Positions 20,931 through 33,312 are shown, counted from the first letter of the stretch. The stretch: 64,000 nt of DNA from Auricularia sp. M13 (GCA_037042915.1 CM073195.1:3844001-3908000); one strand, 5' to 3'. The notes: generated from the letters alone by a model not told the origin. Numbers and translations are program-made.

Positions 20931-22098
20931 GGAGCAAGAGAACAACGGATAAATATGTTCAAACTCAGGCCTGATCTGCTTCTCCGCTCCAGCAGACGCA
21001 GGTCCTGGTCCGCTCAAGGACCGCATGTGTTCGAACTACCGGTTATGTTCGTGCGCGACGTGATCGTTACGACCGGCAGTATCTGAGCGTCACCGACTAC
21101 TGCTGCAATGCCTGGCAGCGCACGATACACGGGTCTACATGGATTGCAGCATGGCACTTTCTTTCTCGGTTTTACTTGCACTTGACAACGACTTGTGCGG
21201 GTTTCTGCAATTCAGACCTGGCTCTGAAGCTACTGTATCTTCTGCTGATTCTCTATCTCCAACACTGGCTTGCCTCACAATGGCGCGGCCCACAGCTTTC
21301 CCAAATTGACCGCGGGCACGGCGCCACTGATCTGGAGTTGAAGCGCGAGGTAGCGACGCTCCGAGCGCTCGGAACCAGCGCTCTTCCTGGACAACGGTCG
21401 CGACGATCTCCGGTGGGCGCAACAAGCCGAGGAGATGGGGTGCGCACTCGTGGTTCTCTGCCGAAAGGGTGCTGTATCTTGCCTCATCGCGCATTCTCCA
21501 ACGGCTGGAGGGATTTCCGCTCAGGTCAAAAATGGGCGTCACCGAGTGGTACTCGCTCAACTCGCCTCGGGAAGGAGTTTCCAGAGTCCACTTGGCCTGG
21601 CCGTCGTCGTGGGCTTACTGTAAGAACACCGTCTTGAACACCAACATCTCGTCTCGAGTGCCTGCTGCACCTAATCAGTGATTAGGGCATCCTAGGTGCG
21701 TATAAACCCATAAGGCTAGGTCAAGCAGCAACTCATAAGAGCATAGGTGCTGATCCTTGCAGCATTTGGGGCACGCCTTCTCTGGTGGTCTAACTTCCCT
21801 TTCCACACAGCGCAGTGCAAGCGCGGTCCACGGGCGTCATAAGGGGCCAGGTTTATCTAGCCTTGCCAATAGTTAAAAGCTGACGAGAGCCACTGTGTCC
21901 GCCCGAGATCTTCGCCCTCTGCACACGCACTGCTCTCGAAGACGCAGCTGGCTATATTGGCACCGCCGGTGGATAGTGCGTCAAGCTTTACAACCGTTCT
22001 AACCTTCAGGGCTTTGCTCCACGAGCCAATATCCGAGCTTTCATGCGCAGGTAAGCGATGCGTACTGCACAGTAGCACGTTGATAGCTCTGATCTAGA
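20931..22098. other. Intergenic DNA, no gene supported
   Basis: A minus-strand frame of 141 codons at 21135-21560 has no recognisable domain and is overlapped by other frames. The rest shows no gene or clear repeat. Confidence 0.45.
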
Positions 22099-23216
22099 AT
22101 GTCTCTTTCTTTCTACGGATTGCTGCATTTACGGAAGCACCACCGACAGCCAGTGCGTCTCCGGCTGGATAATCCAAGGATTATCATGCCTGTGCAGACG
22201 CGCTCCGGAGACTGTCATCACCATTGCACTTCGCTATCTCTTCGACGTCTGAGCGTCCAACGTGGGACAGTTGTGGAGGGCAACAGACCGGCTGCCTCCC
22301 TCAGTTCGTCAATAGCGACCGAAGAGCTCCTCGCACGCTGTAAGGCGCTCTACCCTGCCGCATGGTACATCCCTGCGGCCGTCGTCCTGAGCGGCGCGAA
22401 CGTCCCCGACGCCATCCCCGCCGTCTTCCGCGCCGCCGCTTCGGATCTCTCAGAAGACCAGCACGCGCTGCTCGCCCGCAGGATGCGCGATGCGATCTTC
22501 AAGGGCGGCGTGCTCACCGGCTACCAGTCCGTCTCCGCGGCCGTCGACGCTCTGCTGCCGCTGATGCTCGCACAGCAAAGCGATCAACTCGCTGATCGCG
22601 CTGCACAAATCGCTCCCCGCATCGCTGCGAGCTGACCCCGCGCGGCCGGAGCGCCCGCTGCAGACCGTCACGATGGACGACATCCGCGCGCGCGGCAGCG
22701 AGGTTTTCGAAGTGCTGTACGGCGAGACCGCACCGGAGATCCAAGACCTGTTACACGCGATTTACCCAGACATGGGTGCGTCGCGCAAAGTCTCTGCTGC
22801 AGACTCGTGTTGACATTGGATATGTGCATACACAGGCTTCTTGTCGCGCGTCATCGCATACGGCTTCATCTTCGGCGGCGCGGAACACCTCCTCAGCCCG
22901 GCTGAAACGTCCTTCGTGATCGTAGCAGCACTCATCGCAGGCGACACGCCGTTGCAGGTGCGCCATCTCTGTCGATTCTCCATCCATTTCTTCTCCATTA
23001 GCCAAGTTTGCCTTTCCGCTGCCAGTCTCTTCTGCTCCTCGACCTTTATCCTCCTCGCGCACGCGCTAACATGCATAGGTGGGATGGCACCTGGCGAACG
23101 CGCGGCGCATTGGCGCATCCAAGGCCGAGACACAGGCCGTGCGCCAAATCGCCATCGAGTGCGCTCAGGCGGCCGGTGTGGTGTGGAGGAACGAGATCCT
23201 GGACGTTGCGGAATGA
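22099..23216 (+). CDS. AhpD-like (carboxymuconolactone decarboxylase-fold) protein, copy 2
   Basis: Exons 22099-22526, 22576-22775, 22836-22957 and 23079-23216 splice in frame to a 295-residue protein. Intron positions and phases are identical to copy 1 at 1584-2801. From about residue 74 (ATEELLARCKALYPAAWYIP) to the end the two are closely similar. The shared C-terminal motif reads GWHLANARRIGASKAE, followed by VRQIAIECAQAAGVVW. The first 70 residues have no counterpart in copy 1, so the real start may lie downstream or in another 5' exon: a CTCCCTCAG acceptor-like sequence sits just before the conserved part. Function is unknown; the AhpD CxxC pair is absent. The 540-bp hAT-type element inserted 128 bases beyond the stop does not damage it. 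Confidence 0.75.
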
Positions 23217-23344
23217 GCATTGAAGCCGGGTCTTGAACAGACTTTGTAATGGATGGGACTGCTATTGAACTCATGGTGACAGTGCTAACGGTTCAGGCTC
23301 GCGAACATTGATTGCATCGTCTTGTTCTAGTACATTCAGAAGAC

Positions 23345-23884
23345 TAAGGCTCCAACCCTTTACATTACCTTTACTCTGGAGCATAATGTAATTGGAAAGT
23401 GTAATGTAAAGGGTAATAACCAGTTATAACTAGTTATATCATGCACTGCAGATCCCACTGCTGAGACAAGGAATAGGCAGTCCTGGGATCATGGCAAACA
23501 CTGAACAGTCGCATGTATGGTGCTTAGTTACCATTATTGGAGGGTTACAGTGTTCATTCAGTGCTCAGGGTGTGTGCCAGGGTCTGATGTGGATCCGGAA
23601 GTAAAATGTAACAGCACCTGCAACCAGAAAAGCATATCCCACAATTCCTCAAGTGCTATATCACAGTCTGTACACACCACCTATGACCTATAGAAGATGT
23701 CTCAGCCACTCATTAGAGTCCAGGAACAGCCTATGGTGAGCCTGTAGGCGGTCAACTATCACACCTTGATATAACCAATTATAATCAGTTACACTGAAAT
23801 TACATGAATGCGTAATGTAAAGGTAATGGGTAATGGGTGATAACCCATTATAAAGGGTATTTAAAGGAAAGGGTTGGAGCCTTA
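23345..23884 (-). mobile_element. 540-bp non-autonomous hAT-type element, copy A (inverted)
   Basis: Inverted termini TAAGGCTCCAACCCTTT are flanked by a perfect 8-bp target duplication, CAGAAGAC (23337-23344 and 23885-23892). The interior is AT-rich, full of short ATAACCAGTTATAAC-type palindromes, and has no coding frame. It is in the opposite orientation to copies B and C, to which it appears identical by eye. Confidence 0.9.
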
Positions 23885-23957
23885 CAGAAGACTCGAAATT
23901 GCATTAATGGCTAACATCTTTTATATAATCAGTTTTGTGCGCGTAGACGAGGGTGAC

Positions 23958-24702
23958 CTAAGTCCGGTTCATGAGGAAGTGCTTGAGAGCGGGCAAGTCG
24001 AGCACCGTGGCGCTAGTGTAGCTGTTGCGCAACGTGCTGTCACACTTCATAACGATAACACCGCCCTTCCATGAGCGGGGAGCCAGGCCGTTCGTCAAGC
24101 GCTGAATCGCGCGGTTCTCCGAGCCTGAGTTGGAGGTGCAGTACCAGACCTGCAGTGGAAAGCGCAGCTCGCCGACGACGCCATGGTTGACCTCGAAGTA
24201 CGTGGCCGGCGACGCGACGTACGGCGAGTGGATGAGCGTTGGAAGCGCGGCTGGCGCGCGCGGCCGGCATTCAACGCGGACGATGCGGGGGTTGTCGTCG
24301 TGCTCGCCAAGGTAGATTGCTTCGAATGGGAGGGTGGGCGGTTCGCGGTGCGAGGGAGGAGACATTTGTTGTGATGGTGGCAATTTGTACGAGCTAGGAA
24401 CCTGGTGACTAGTATGCGCCTGGAACGACGAGCGGCCTCCAGCATCGACCTGGTACTGTGCATAGCCGGTCTGCGGTACCGGCTGGCTGACTGGAACTGT
24501 ACCGATTGCGATGCACGAGAGTATGTGTCGGGACCAGTCCTAGAGCACACCCTCAGTTCTAAGTCTGCAGAAGATATTGAAAAGATCAACGTACCTCTGT
24601 GAGATGCTGCGTGGAGCAATAGAAGATAGCTTCGCAACGAGAGCAGAAGTTCGCAGTCTGATGACCGCAGACGAAGCAAGGCCCAAGCTTGTGTATCGAC
24701 AT
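23958..24702 (-). CDS. MYND zinc-finger protein, copy 1
   Basis: Exon 24595-24702 encodes the first 36 residues and exon 23958-24539 the remaining 193, joined across a 55-base intron. The N-terminus is a MYND finger: CFVC, FCSRC, then FYCSTQH and, after the intron, DWSRHILSC, giving the usual alternating Cys/His ligands. MYND fingers mediate protein-protein contacts. The remainder is Pro/Ser-rich and ends in a conserved block PLQVWYC followed by WKGGVIVMK and a VLDLPALKHFLMNR helix. The same block occurs in the second MYND gene at 57682-58406, so this is a lineage-specific small family. Function is unknown. A run of (AT)n lies about 70 bases upstream of the start. Confidence 0.75.
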
Positions 24703-24770
24703 GAGGCTGAGAGCTGAGGGAGCAGAAATATAAAAAGTAATGTGGAGGGACAGAGAAGTCGCAGCCGATG

Positions 24771-24787
24771 ATATATATATATATATA
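24771..24787. repeat. (AT)n microsatellite upstream of MYND copy 1
   Basis: Seventeen bases of alternating A and T lie in the presumed promoter of the minus-strand MYND gene, where they may double as a TATA element. Confidence 0.6.
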
Positions 24788-25673
24788 CAGGCCTGCTTGC
24801 GTGGTGGGCCACGGGCGTTTGGCTTCAAGCACCACGCTTCAGAGATGCGCTGTCCTGGCACATGGCCGCGCTTAAGCCGAGGCCCTTCGCATGTACGTGC
24901 GGATGACCGTTCCTCCAACGTGGCCAATAGAACGCTGCATCGACGCAGCACTATGAGGGACTTAGGACGGCGGTCGTCGGAGTTGTCGGACTGCGCGGCC
25001 CGATGCTCCTTCAGTTCAACTCGTACAGCTTTCGACTTCTCCAAAATTGTCAGCACTGCGAGTGGAATATGCGTGCTCGGTGCATGAACACCCCTATTCA
25101 TTAGCTGGTGCTCTGGATACCCGTCGAGTGCGCCAGTCCAACGCAGCGCAGAAAACTGGCGCGGCTCGTGCGAAGCTGTTTCAGCAGCGCCAAGCGCCTC
25201 GCACACAGGGAGATCTTCAGCAAACACAGGAACTTGCTATGCTGATGTCGCACTGTTCTAGCGGCACAGGAGACGCGATTCTGGCGCGTTTCAGGCATGT
25301 TTTCCTAACCAGATTTCCGACCTGGTTTGCTTCTCACGAAGGGCAGGATCTCCGTCATATCCTGAGATTAAATGATCAGCTGCGTACCTCTGAACCTCTG
25401 ACCATGCGCAAGGTGAGCCTTTAACTTGATGTGTCAGAATATCTCGTCGAAGACTTGACATTTGACATAGCAGTTATTGATGCAGTGCCTTGTGTCTCGA
25501 AGGGACAAAGCCAATGCATTCCACGCGCTCAATCGCTCAGTATAACCAGCCGAGTCGCTTGGGCGGTGTCACAAAGAGTGGAAGTCCCACACGGCGTTTT
25601 CGGGATCTATCAACACGGCTGGTTATAGCATCCCTCGGTATCTCTCCGTCGCTTGACTCTCTGCACTGTCCTC
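24788..25673. other. Intergenic DNA, no gene supported
   Basis: Short overlapping frames exist on both strands (for example 25047-25424 on the plus strand), but none shows recognisable domains. The stretch presumably contains the promoters of the MYND gene (minus) and of the membrane-anchored protein gene (plus). Confidence 0.4.
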
Positions 25674-26478
25674 ATGTGCATACTCTTTGCATTGAGTGCT
25701 ATCCTTGTTTGCCTTCTTGTATGTCAAGCTCAGATCAACGTCCTTGTGGAGGAGGATGACCCGTCTCGTACGTTTGCAACGACGTTCTGTGAGAAATTAC
25801 TTCCTCTAATAACCGTCATCCAGTCGTTTTCTCTCCGCAAAAAAGTTCCTGGGGACGTAGAGTCAACCCTGGTCCTTCAAATTCTTCGAACTATTATCCT
25901 TCTGGGGGTTACATCTGCATCCCCCACGCAGGCGCATCGATTACTTTCACTTTCAACGGTACCATGATCAGCCTCTCAAACATCAAGCTAAGTCTCATCT
26001 CACTTATAGGGTCGTACATTGCATACATCTCGGACAAGCACTTCGATCACGGATGGATGGAGGTATGTCGAACTCGTGACTATCTTTCCATTCTGAACTC
26101 TTCAGGTCGATCTCGACGGCGCCAAGTCTAACATAACATCCTACTATCAGTCGAGCATGTCTCAAGTGAAGCTCTTCGAGGCTCACGTGGATCCGAACAC
26201 GCCGGGACACACCATCAAGCTCACCAATCTGGAGAACAAGTCAATGGAGTTTGATTACTTGCTGTTCGTCTCAACATTTTCCAACCAATTTGATCACAGT
26301 GCTGACATGACAAAGCTTCACGGCAGTGTTACCGAGCACTCCGAATTGCCATGAGCCTTCGAGTTCCTCTCCCGCATCGAGTTCTTCGTCCGCTCCATCC
26401 AGCACTACCTTGAAAGCTATTTCTACGCCGGTGACCTCTACTTCTACAACGTCAATCGCAACGTCTGCGCCATCGACC

Positions 26479-26486
26479 GCTGCGTC
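26479..26486 (+). repeat. Left 8-bp target duplication of the large hAT element
   Basis: GCTGCGTC here and at 29957-29964; perfect match. Confidence 0.9.
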
Positions 26487-29400
26487 CAGTGTTGCGGGGG
26501 GTTCCGGCGACACGTGTCGGAGGTGTCCGACATGTGTCGTGCCCGACACCCGTCGGCCCGGCGGAGCGACATGTGTCCGACAGATGTCGGGGCGTGGGAA
26601 GAGATGCGGACGATTGCCTGTACATAGCCGCTGCTGCTCGTCGGCAGTCTCGCAGCTGTAATATACAGTAGCGACGGCCTCGGCACCAACGTTGGGGGCG
26701 CGTAGCATCGTTGACGCGCCCCAAAGTCTGGATTGCTCGTTTGCTCGTTTTGTCCTCATGCTGCCGCAGAAAGCTACTGCTCTTCGCGCCTACTTCATAG
26801 TGACACAGCAGTCATACAACAGTTCCTATTGGAAAGCATATTGCCGTGCCTGCCATAAAGCTACGGTCCAAGGCATTCTGGCTGCCGATGAGGAAGCTGT
26901 CCGCCGCGGTGAGCGGGAATCTGTGCGCTGCCTTGAAGATGCACATGCATACGGTATGCCACCCAATGTTATCAATCAGTGCGTGCTAAACGTGTATCAG
27001 CGGATCTGTTCACTCCTACAATCTCAAGTCGGACGTCCACACTCGCAGCTCATGTCCGAGCTTGCGAGCGGATTGGTAGCAAGGAGTTCCGTGCAGAATT
27101 GTGCAGGGTCCGTCAATCCGAGAAGGAGGCAAATATTCGTGCCCGTTCCCGTAACGCTCTCAACATGACGACCAACCTACCGCCTGCACCATCTCATCCG
27201 TCGCCGGCATATCCATTCCAGCCATCACTTCCTACGCTGCCAGCCTTTCCTGCAGCCTCTGCTGTGTCTCAGCCATTCTTTCCCACCAACCTGTATCCCG
27301 AACATCCGCTTACTGGTCCCAGTTCCGTCCACATGGCGCGCTCCGAAGCACTCCGGCTTCCGCTCCCGCCTGATCTGCAGCGCGAGTTTGTTGCAGATCT
27401 GACGCGCTGGTTTGCTACTGTCAATATTGCTTGGAATGTTGTCGTGCATCCAGAGACTCATCAGTTCTTTGGGAAATGGATTCCGGATGCTACTTTGCCC
27501 TCGCGTGACTCGATGTCCGGCCTGCTTCTCAGGGCAGAGGCCAAGCTGGCAGTTGCCCATATTCGGACCGAAGTGCGGGGACGTCTGGCTATGGCACAAT
27601 GGGACGGCTGGAAGAATAAGGCTCGTCGCTCCGTAATCACATCTGTCATGACGGTGCGCAATAAGGTGAGTTTTTCTTTTTCTCCATGCTTGCATAACTA
27701 ACACTACTTGCTTTAGCCGTATCTTGTCCGCTCCCATGATACCTTTGGAAAGCCAAAAACCGGCCTATTTCTCTGGCAGACGGCGCAGGGCGACATGCTC
27801 GCAATGCAAGAAGATTTCGGCGTCGATCTGATTGGCATCTGCACCGATGATGGACCGGATGGCAAGCGCATGCGCCGCCTGGCTCGAGAGTCTAAACCCT
27901 GGCTGATCGTCGTCCTTTGCTGGGCCCACCAAAACCAGCTCATAATCGGCGACCTCATCAAAAAGAACCCGGCATTGAAAGCGTTGCTTAATCACGCCCT
28001 CGACGTAATTAAGTGGTTCCTTAGCCACAGCGTCCCTCTTGCCGATCTCCACGATGAACAGACATCCCATCTCCATCTTGCCACTGCCGTCACACTTCTC
28101 CTGCCCGTCATTACGCGCTGGGGTGCTCACTATTTCTCCATTGCTCGACTTCTCCGCCTGCGGCAAGCAGTGCAGCTTGCTTGCATCCGCCATCACGACA
28201 AGTGGCGTGCTATCCAGACCCGCAGCAAGTCAGAAGAAGCTGGCGCCGGCCGTGCACCCAAAACCGAGACTGTTATTAGGACAATCAAGGACGACACATT
28301 TTGGTCTGATTTGGAGTCGTAAGTTTGTTGACAGATGTACAGCATATTCCTGACCTGTTGTAGCGCCAAGGAGCACTTGGAGCCGTTGACGATCTCAAGC
28401 CACGTCTTACAGTCTGACCACGCCGGCATGGGCCAGGTCCTGCTGACGCTGGGCAATCTGTTCCGCATCTTTGACAACCCCGGCGTTGACCCTGCCATCC
28501 GAGATTGCGTGCACGCCAGCCTTGAGAAGCGCTGGAAGCGCGCTGATCAGGAGGTATTCATTCTGGCGGTAGTGTTCAACCCGTACATCCGCGACTCATG
28601 CTTCAACGACTCCACGCTCCCGAGGAACACCCTCGCTGAGATCTGCAAACGCATCTTTGAGCGGGTCACACGACAGCGGTTCGACACCTCGATCTGGTCC
28701 GCGTTTATGCGGTATCTGCAGTGCGAGGGGCGCTTTTCCGCGGCCAGAATGGTCTTGCAGTACCACAAACAGGCCGCTGCTGAGGAGGTATGTGTGCCTT
28801 GTTTCCTTTGCAATGCTCATTCTCATTGGAATGATACAGAGCAAAGATATCGACCTTGTCGCAATCTGGGAGGCAATCCGCTGCCAGAATGCGTCCACAT
28901 CGGCCGATCTTGCAGACCACGCCTTCGTTTCGTTTGCCCTACGCATCCTGAATGTGATTGCCAACTCTGGTGCCTGCGAACGCAGCTTCAGTGGCTTTGG
29001 CATCACACAATCGCGTTTGCGGAGCCGTCTCGCTGTTCAATCAACGCATGACATCAACCTCGTCCGAATGCATGTGGAGGCAGCACACGCCACTCAGGGC
29101 AGGCTTCCCCCACGGAAGAAGCGTCGACTAGGCCCCTGCTCAAGCAGCTCAAGCATAGATTCGACCGCCACTGAAGGCGGTGCCAGCGTTGCTGGCGATG
29201 CTTTGGAGTCAACGCGCGCAGAATCGAGCGATCATTCAGCGGCGATATCAACCGCTGCTGACGATTTGCTCGGCATGGACGACTTAGATTGCGATCCGAC
29301 CGACTTGGACGGCATTTTCGCTGAGCTGGACAGAGGCAATCTTGTGGACGAAGCACCGGATGTGTTTCCTGCTGGACAATCGACGTTCGACAAGATCCCT

Positions 29401-29956
29401 CTCGCAGATCTTTTTGTCTATCCGGCGCATGATTCTACAGCATCTACCCCTCTAGAATTCTACTGGAAGGGCGGGATCCGCAATTTGGAGCGGGAGGGAG
29501 AGGTCCTGGAGGTAGCCGCTGGAGTGTGAAGCCTGGTCTCCTTCTGCATAGTCCACTATTCTACTTACTTATTCTCATCTTAATTAAAGAGTAGCCTATA
29601 AAAGCTTTGGTAATTAGTGAAATAGAATCACCAGAGTCTCAGACAAGGGGACCACAGTATGAGCCATTGACAGTGTTGTTGGCTCAAAATCTCACCGGGC
29701 ATCTAGAGGCAAGCACAAAGAAAGGTGAATTCCACAACCTGTACTATCATACACAACCCCGGAGAGTTCTCATGTCTCGTGCTGTCTTTGTCGGTCAGCA
29801 AATTGAAGACTCGCTCGCAGATGCGCGCGCGCCAGTATCGGATGCATTTGTTGCCGGTCGGCATGCCCGACAGTGTCGTTGCACAGCCCGACGCGCCAGG
29901 CCCGACGCGTTGGGTGTGTCCGACACGCTGTCGGACACGCGTCGCCAGCAACACTG
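26487..29956 (+). mobile_element. hAT DNA transposon, 3470 bp, apparently complete
   Basis: The termini CAGTGTTGC and GCAACACTG are inverted repeats, flanked by a perfect 8-bp duplication. Both subterminal regions are packed with palindromic GTCGGACAC/GTGTCCGAC-type words, as in other hAT elements where transposase binds. The interior encodes one multi-exon transposase, open through all exons. Ends, target duplication and coding capacity all look whole, so this is a plausible autonomous copy. It sits in an exon of the membrane-anchored protein gene. Confidence 0.9.
26758..29529 (+). CDS. hAT transposase, 858 residues, five exons
   Basis: Exons 26758-26953, 27001-27665, 27717-28318, 28364-28787 and 28840-29529 join in frame through canonical introns. 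The N-terminus contains a BED-like zinc finger split by intron 1: W-x-A-x-CRAC, then TLAAHVRAC. Catalytic-core landmarks are QWDGWKNKA (first Asp), ICTDDGPDGKRMRR (second Asp) and the hAT-specific LCWAHQNQL. The C-terminal dimerisation domain reads VIANSGACERSFSGFG with RLRSRL. The tail is Ser/acidic and ends at 29529. An in-frame upstream start at 26692 is possible. The enzyme would cut out and reinsert the element by binding its CAGTGTTGC ends. The 540-bp elements in this window have different ends and are not obvious substrates. Confidence 0.85.
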
Positions 29957-29964
29957 GCTGCGTC
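29957..29964 (+). repeat. Right 8-bp target duplication of the large hAT element
   Basis: GCTGCGTC, identical to 26479-26486. Confidence 0.9.
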
Positions 29965-30948
29965 CCTTTCATCAAGCTCTACCCTCACATTTTCGAGCTC
30001 TGCATTCACTCCATCGATGATTAAGCCAACTCCGCCGAACTCTACACCCCTTTCATTGAGCTCTACACCCCTGTCATCGAGTTCTACATCCAGTCTATCG
30101 ACCTCGACATCCAATCTATCGACCTCTACTGTGACATTCAGTGCTTTGAGTTCTACGCCCACCTTTTCTACGTCCCATTCTCTGAAATCGACAGATCAGT
30201 CAGAGACGGCAACCACCACACCCCCTCGCGTTTCTGGGCTTCCGACGCTTTCATTGGCATCCCTATCATTGCAGAGCTCGCAGACTCCAGTAACTTCTGC
30301 TTCCAAAACTCACAGCTCTCCTGCGGCGTTCACCACCAAGAATCGACCGTCGACGTCACTAACCACGCAGTACGCCAAAGTCCCGTCGGCGGCAGCAGTC
30401 TCTCAGACCCCAGAAACGTCTCGTCTGGGTATTGGCACTTCTCCCTCGACATCGACCACGAGGGGTCGGTTCTCATACAGTACTGACAGGGTAAATTCTC
30501 AGCCGAAACACCATGACCCCCTCCTGCGTCAACGACAATAATCTCTCTTTCTGTCGCTACAACCCTGACGATAGTTGCTGCTGCTGTGCTCGGTGTGGTG
30601 TGCTTGCGCCGGCGCCGGCGCAAGGCAGGCGACCGCGATGTTGCCGCTGCGAATGCGATGGGAGAAGCAGACCAGCGCCTTCTAGTGCCGGCGAGCAATC
30701 CAGACGCGGATGTCGATCCTGTGTCTCCCAGGCTCGCAATTACCATCCCAGGTACCGACTTGAAAGCGCGTCGATCGGTAGCCCCCACTGTAAACGCTTT
30801 TGTAAGCCACCCTCTTTCACATAGTCGAATCGCACTGACTCGCATCATCAGCGGCCCGAGGCTGGTTCTGCCCGTTCAGCGCGCGGTACCGCTGGCAGTT
30901 ACCGTACGTGACGCGCGCAGAAATGCTCTCATTTATTCATATACATAA

Positions 30949-32888
30949 TTCAGAACCGTTGACGAATGATGGAGTTATTCCTCCCTCCTACGTCGATGTA
31001 TGAAACCAACGTCGAACTTCTGCTTTTCCGCCGGATTCCTTTGGATATTTTCATATTTCCCAATTTCCTCTGACCGCCCCTTTCCCGAAGTTGGCCCTGG
31101 ACGGTTGCAAGCTACATTGTTGCTTATGTTCAAGTTGAAAACTCATTGTACGATTTCAGGTCTGTAGTCGAGAATTGCGATGACTGCGACGCGTTATTCC
31201 CATCGTTCCCGTACGGAGCAACAGAGAGCTCCTTTCATGCCTTAAATTTTACTTTGCTTTCCGTCTAGCATTAGGCAGCGCTCGATTATTCCAGCGAGGA
31301 ACTTAGGGTGGTGTCTAAGTTACAGAATGTCGATGTCGGTCTTCCAACACCCACTCAGGCCCCGGAAAAGTCCATCTGAAGCTCGATCCCCAGATGGGTC
31401 CTCATGTGGGCCCGATTTTTGCCCTCGCTGTGTGGGCCTAACGGATGAGGATGGCGTAATTTCGGAGGCTAATCCGCGGATTAGGCTATTAGGCTCCGAA
31501 GCGGCCGCTCCGCCGGTTTAATTCTCACAATTTCTGCCCGAAACACATTAATCTCCCTCGGAGCAGGCCAAAAACAACCATTTCATGCATTACGAAGCTC
31601 AAATAAGTCACAGGTAATGGTTTGGAGAAAATCTTGCAGAGGACACCGGCCTGAAGTGTTACGGTGCGCTGCGATCTTGCCCATACGCCGCTTCCGTTGG
31701 ATCTCTTTCGCCGCTTCACCCGCTGCGTCGGACCGATATACCCGTTCCGCATGCCTCTCCGGACCGCTGGCACCTCGGCTACCTTCTCTCGGCGTCACCG
31801 GACCCCTGTCAACCTCGGTCCTTGGATGCGACGCGCTATTGCCATTGTTGTCGATCACCGCTGTGTTGGTTTCCAACCAGCGTGTAGCCGTTCGTCGGTC
31901 CGTCTCCTCGGCGTCACATTACGGCCTACACCTTCGGAGATGCCGCACACCACACCTCGGGTATTGCCCTGCATGGCCGGTGTGCGCTGGGAGTACAGGT
32001 GAAGCTGCAACGATCGTGCCAACATACATCCTTCACCATCTGTCCCCTGGATGCTCAACCGCTCCGGCACCTCGGACCTCGGCCGCCACACTCTCCTCGG
32101 TCCGCGTGCGGCATGGTCCATGGTCCGGAGGCTGTCCGGATGGAGTGGGAGTGTTGATTGTTGGGTGGTGCGCTCGTACCTCGCTCGCTGACGCGTTGCG
32201 CTCGCTGCTGCGTTCGCCATTGCGTCGGCGCCTTTCGCCCCTGGTGTCGGTGCGTGCATACATGCAAGGACACCTCGGTCTGTCTCGGATACCCGCCCGA
32301 TACCCTCCATAGGCACGGACATCCTTTATCCCCTTCGTCCGGAGTCGTTCTGCGCCTTCGGCGCGACGCTTCACTCTTTCTTGACCCTCCCTTGACTCCC
32401 TTTACCCCCCATTGCTTCCACTGGCTCCCGATTACCTTCGGTGACTTCCCCGATGCCTTTCCCATCGCTTCCGGACCTCTCTTTGGTGTTGGATGGCTTC
32501 CTTTGTTGTCCGGAGCGTTCGGATCCGATTTGCCTCCGATCGGACTATATGTACCGGCGATTGCCCTCAGATGTACCCTAGGTTGGATCTGGTCTATTAT
32601 GTGTTCGACCTTCCCCTCCTGAGTACCCTTCCTGGTCGGCTACGCCTCCTGGTCGGTGGTGTATGCAGCACACCGTGACATGAAGCTGGTGTTCGTGTGG
32701 GCCTGAGCATCGGACATGGTCTCCAAATCCTCGCCCTCATGTGGGCCTATGGACCGGACATGGAGGCTCAAAATGCGACGTTGGTGTGGGCCTTCGGATC
32801 GGACCTTTATCGGAGCTTTGGGCCTACTCCGAGTGCCCTGTGCCGCACATTTCCTGTTTTCCGGCCGTCCTTTCTTTCTCTAAGAGCT
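30949..32888. other. Gene-poor stretch with degenerate CTCGG-rich repeats
   Basis: Several frames of 100-230 codons occur (for example 31617-32312), but they overlap on both strands and track a biased composition: ACCTCGG, CTCGGTC and TCCGGAC words recur from about 31730 to 32560. A word GTGTGGGCCT recurs at both edges (about 31420 and 32690-32800). No domain is recognisable. I treat it as non-coding repeat-rich DNA. Confidence 0.45.
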
Positions 32889-33125
32889 ATGTTCGCATTC
32901 ACTGGTATTATCATCCTTTCGCTCGCCCTGGTCGCCGCAGCCGTCCAGACAGCTCTTGCCGCTCCTGCCCTCCCTCTTTCCCTTCCAGCTCTAGTGGATG
33001 TGTCTGAGCTCCTTTGTGAGCACCGAGGCGCACATGAAATACTGCGCGTCTGCCAGGCACTTCAGCCAAGGCGCGCTGCGGGCACTGCGTGCGTCGTCAG
33101 GCGTCGCGGCCCTCGAGCACGACAC

Positions 33126-33312
33126 TGTCAAGAACTGTCGTTGGACAGTGACGCGTCGCCTGGGGCTCGGGTCGTTGGACGCTGTGAGCAAGCCGGCGAG
33201 GGGTACTTCATGATTCGCGGCAAAGACTACCTACGGCACATTCCGGTGTACTATACAGCGAACGGAGGTTGCCGAGGGCACTACAAGCACGCAACCAGAA
33301 GATATTCTGACA
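33126..33312. repeat. Left 187-bp terminal direct repeat
   Basis: Starts TGTCAAGAACTG and ends GATATTCTGACA; nearly identical to 38047-38233. Confidence 0.85.

Larger units (their letters stand above)
25674..30948 (+). pseudogene. Membrane-anchored Ser/Thr-rich protein gene split by a hAT transposon
   Basis: The ATG at 25674 opens a signal peptide (MCILFALSAILVCLLVCQAQ). After short introns follow SPQKSSWG, ASITFTFNG and GSYIAYISDKHFDHGWMEVDLDG, an ectodomain pattern common in basidiomycete single-pass surface proteins. A long Ser/Thr-rich stalk begins near 26330 and is interrupted at 26486 by the hAT element. It resumes at 29965 in the same frame if one target-duplication copy is discounted. 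It continues to about 30510, then a transmembrane segment (TTIISLSVATTLTIVAAAVL) with a basic stop-transfer CLRRRRRK and a cytoplasmic tail ends at 30948. Stalk and transmembrane parts lie in different frames near 30512-30540 with no good splice pair, suggesting a small indel. A role as a surface sensor or adhesin is only a guess. Confidence 0.6.

Noticed and set aside
21135-21560. Minus-strand frame of 141 codons
   Set aside because: No homologous texture or domain and overlapped by other frames; not enough to call a gene.
23345-23884. Idea that the 540-bp elements are deletion derivatives of the large hAT at 26487-29956
   Set aside because: Their terminal repeats (TAAGGCTCC versus CAGTGTTGC) and subterminal words differ completely; only the 8-bp target size is shared.
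31617-32620. Overlapping plus- and minus-strand frames of 100-230 codons
   Set aside because: They exist in several registers at once, follow a CTCGG-rich composition and show no domain or splice-consistent extension, so they are treated as chance frames.
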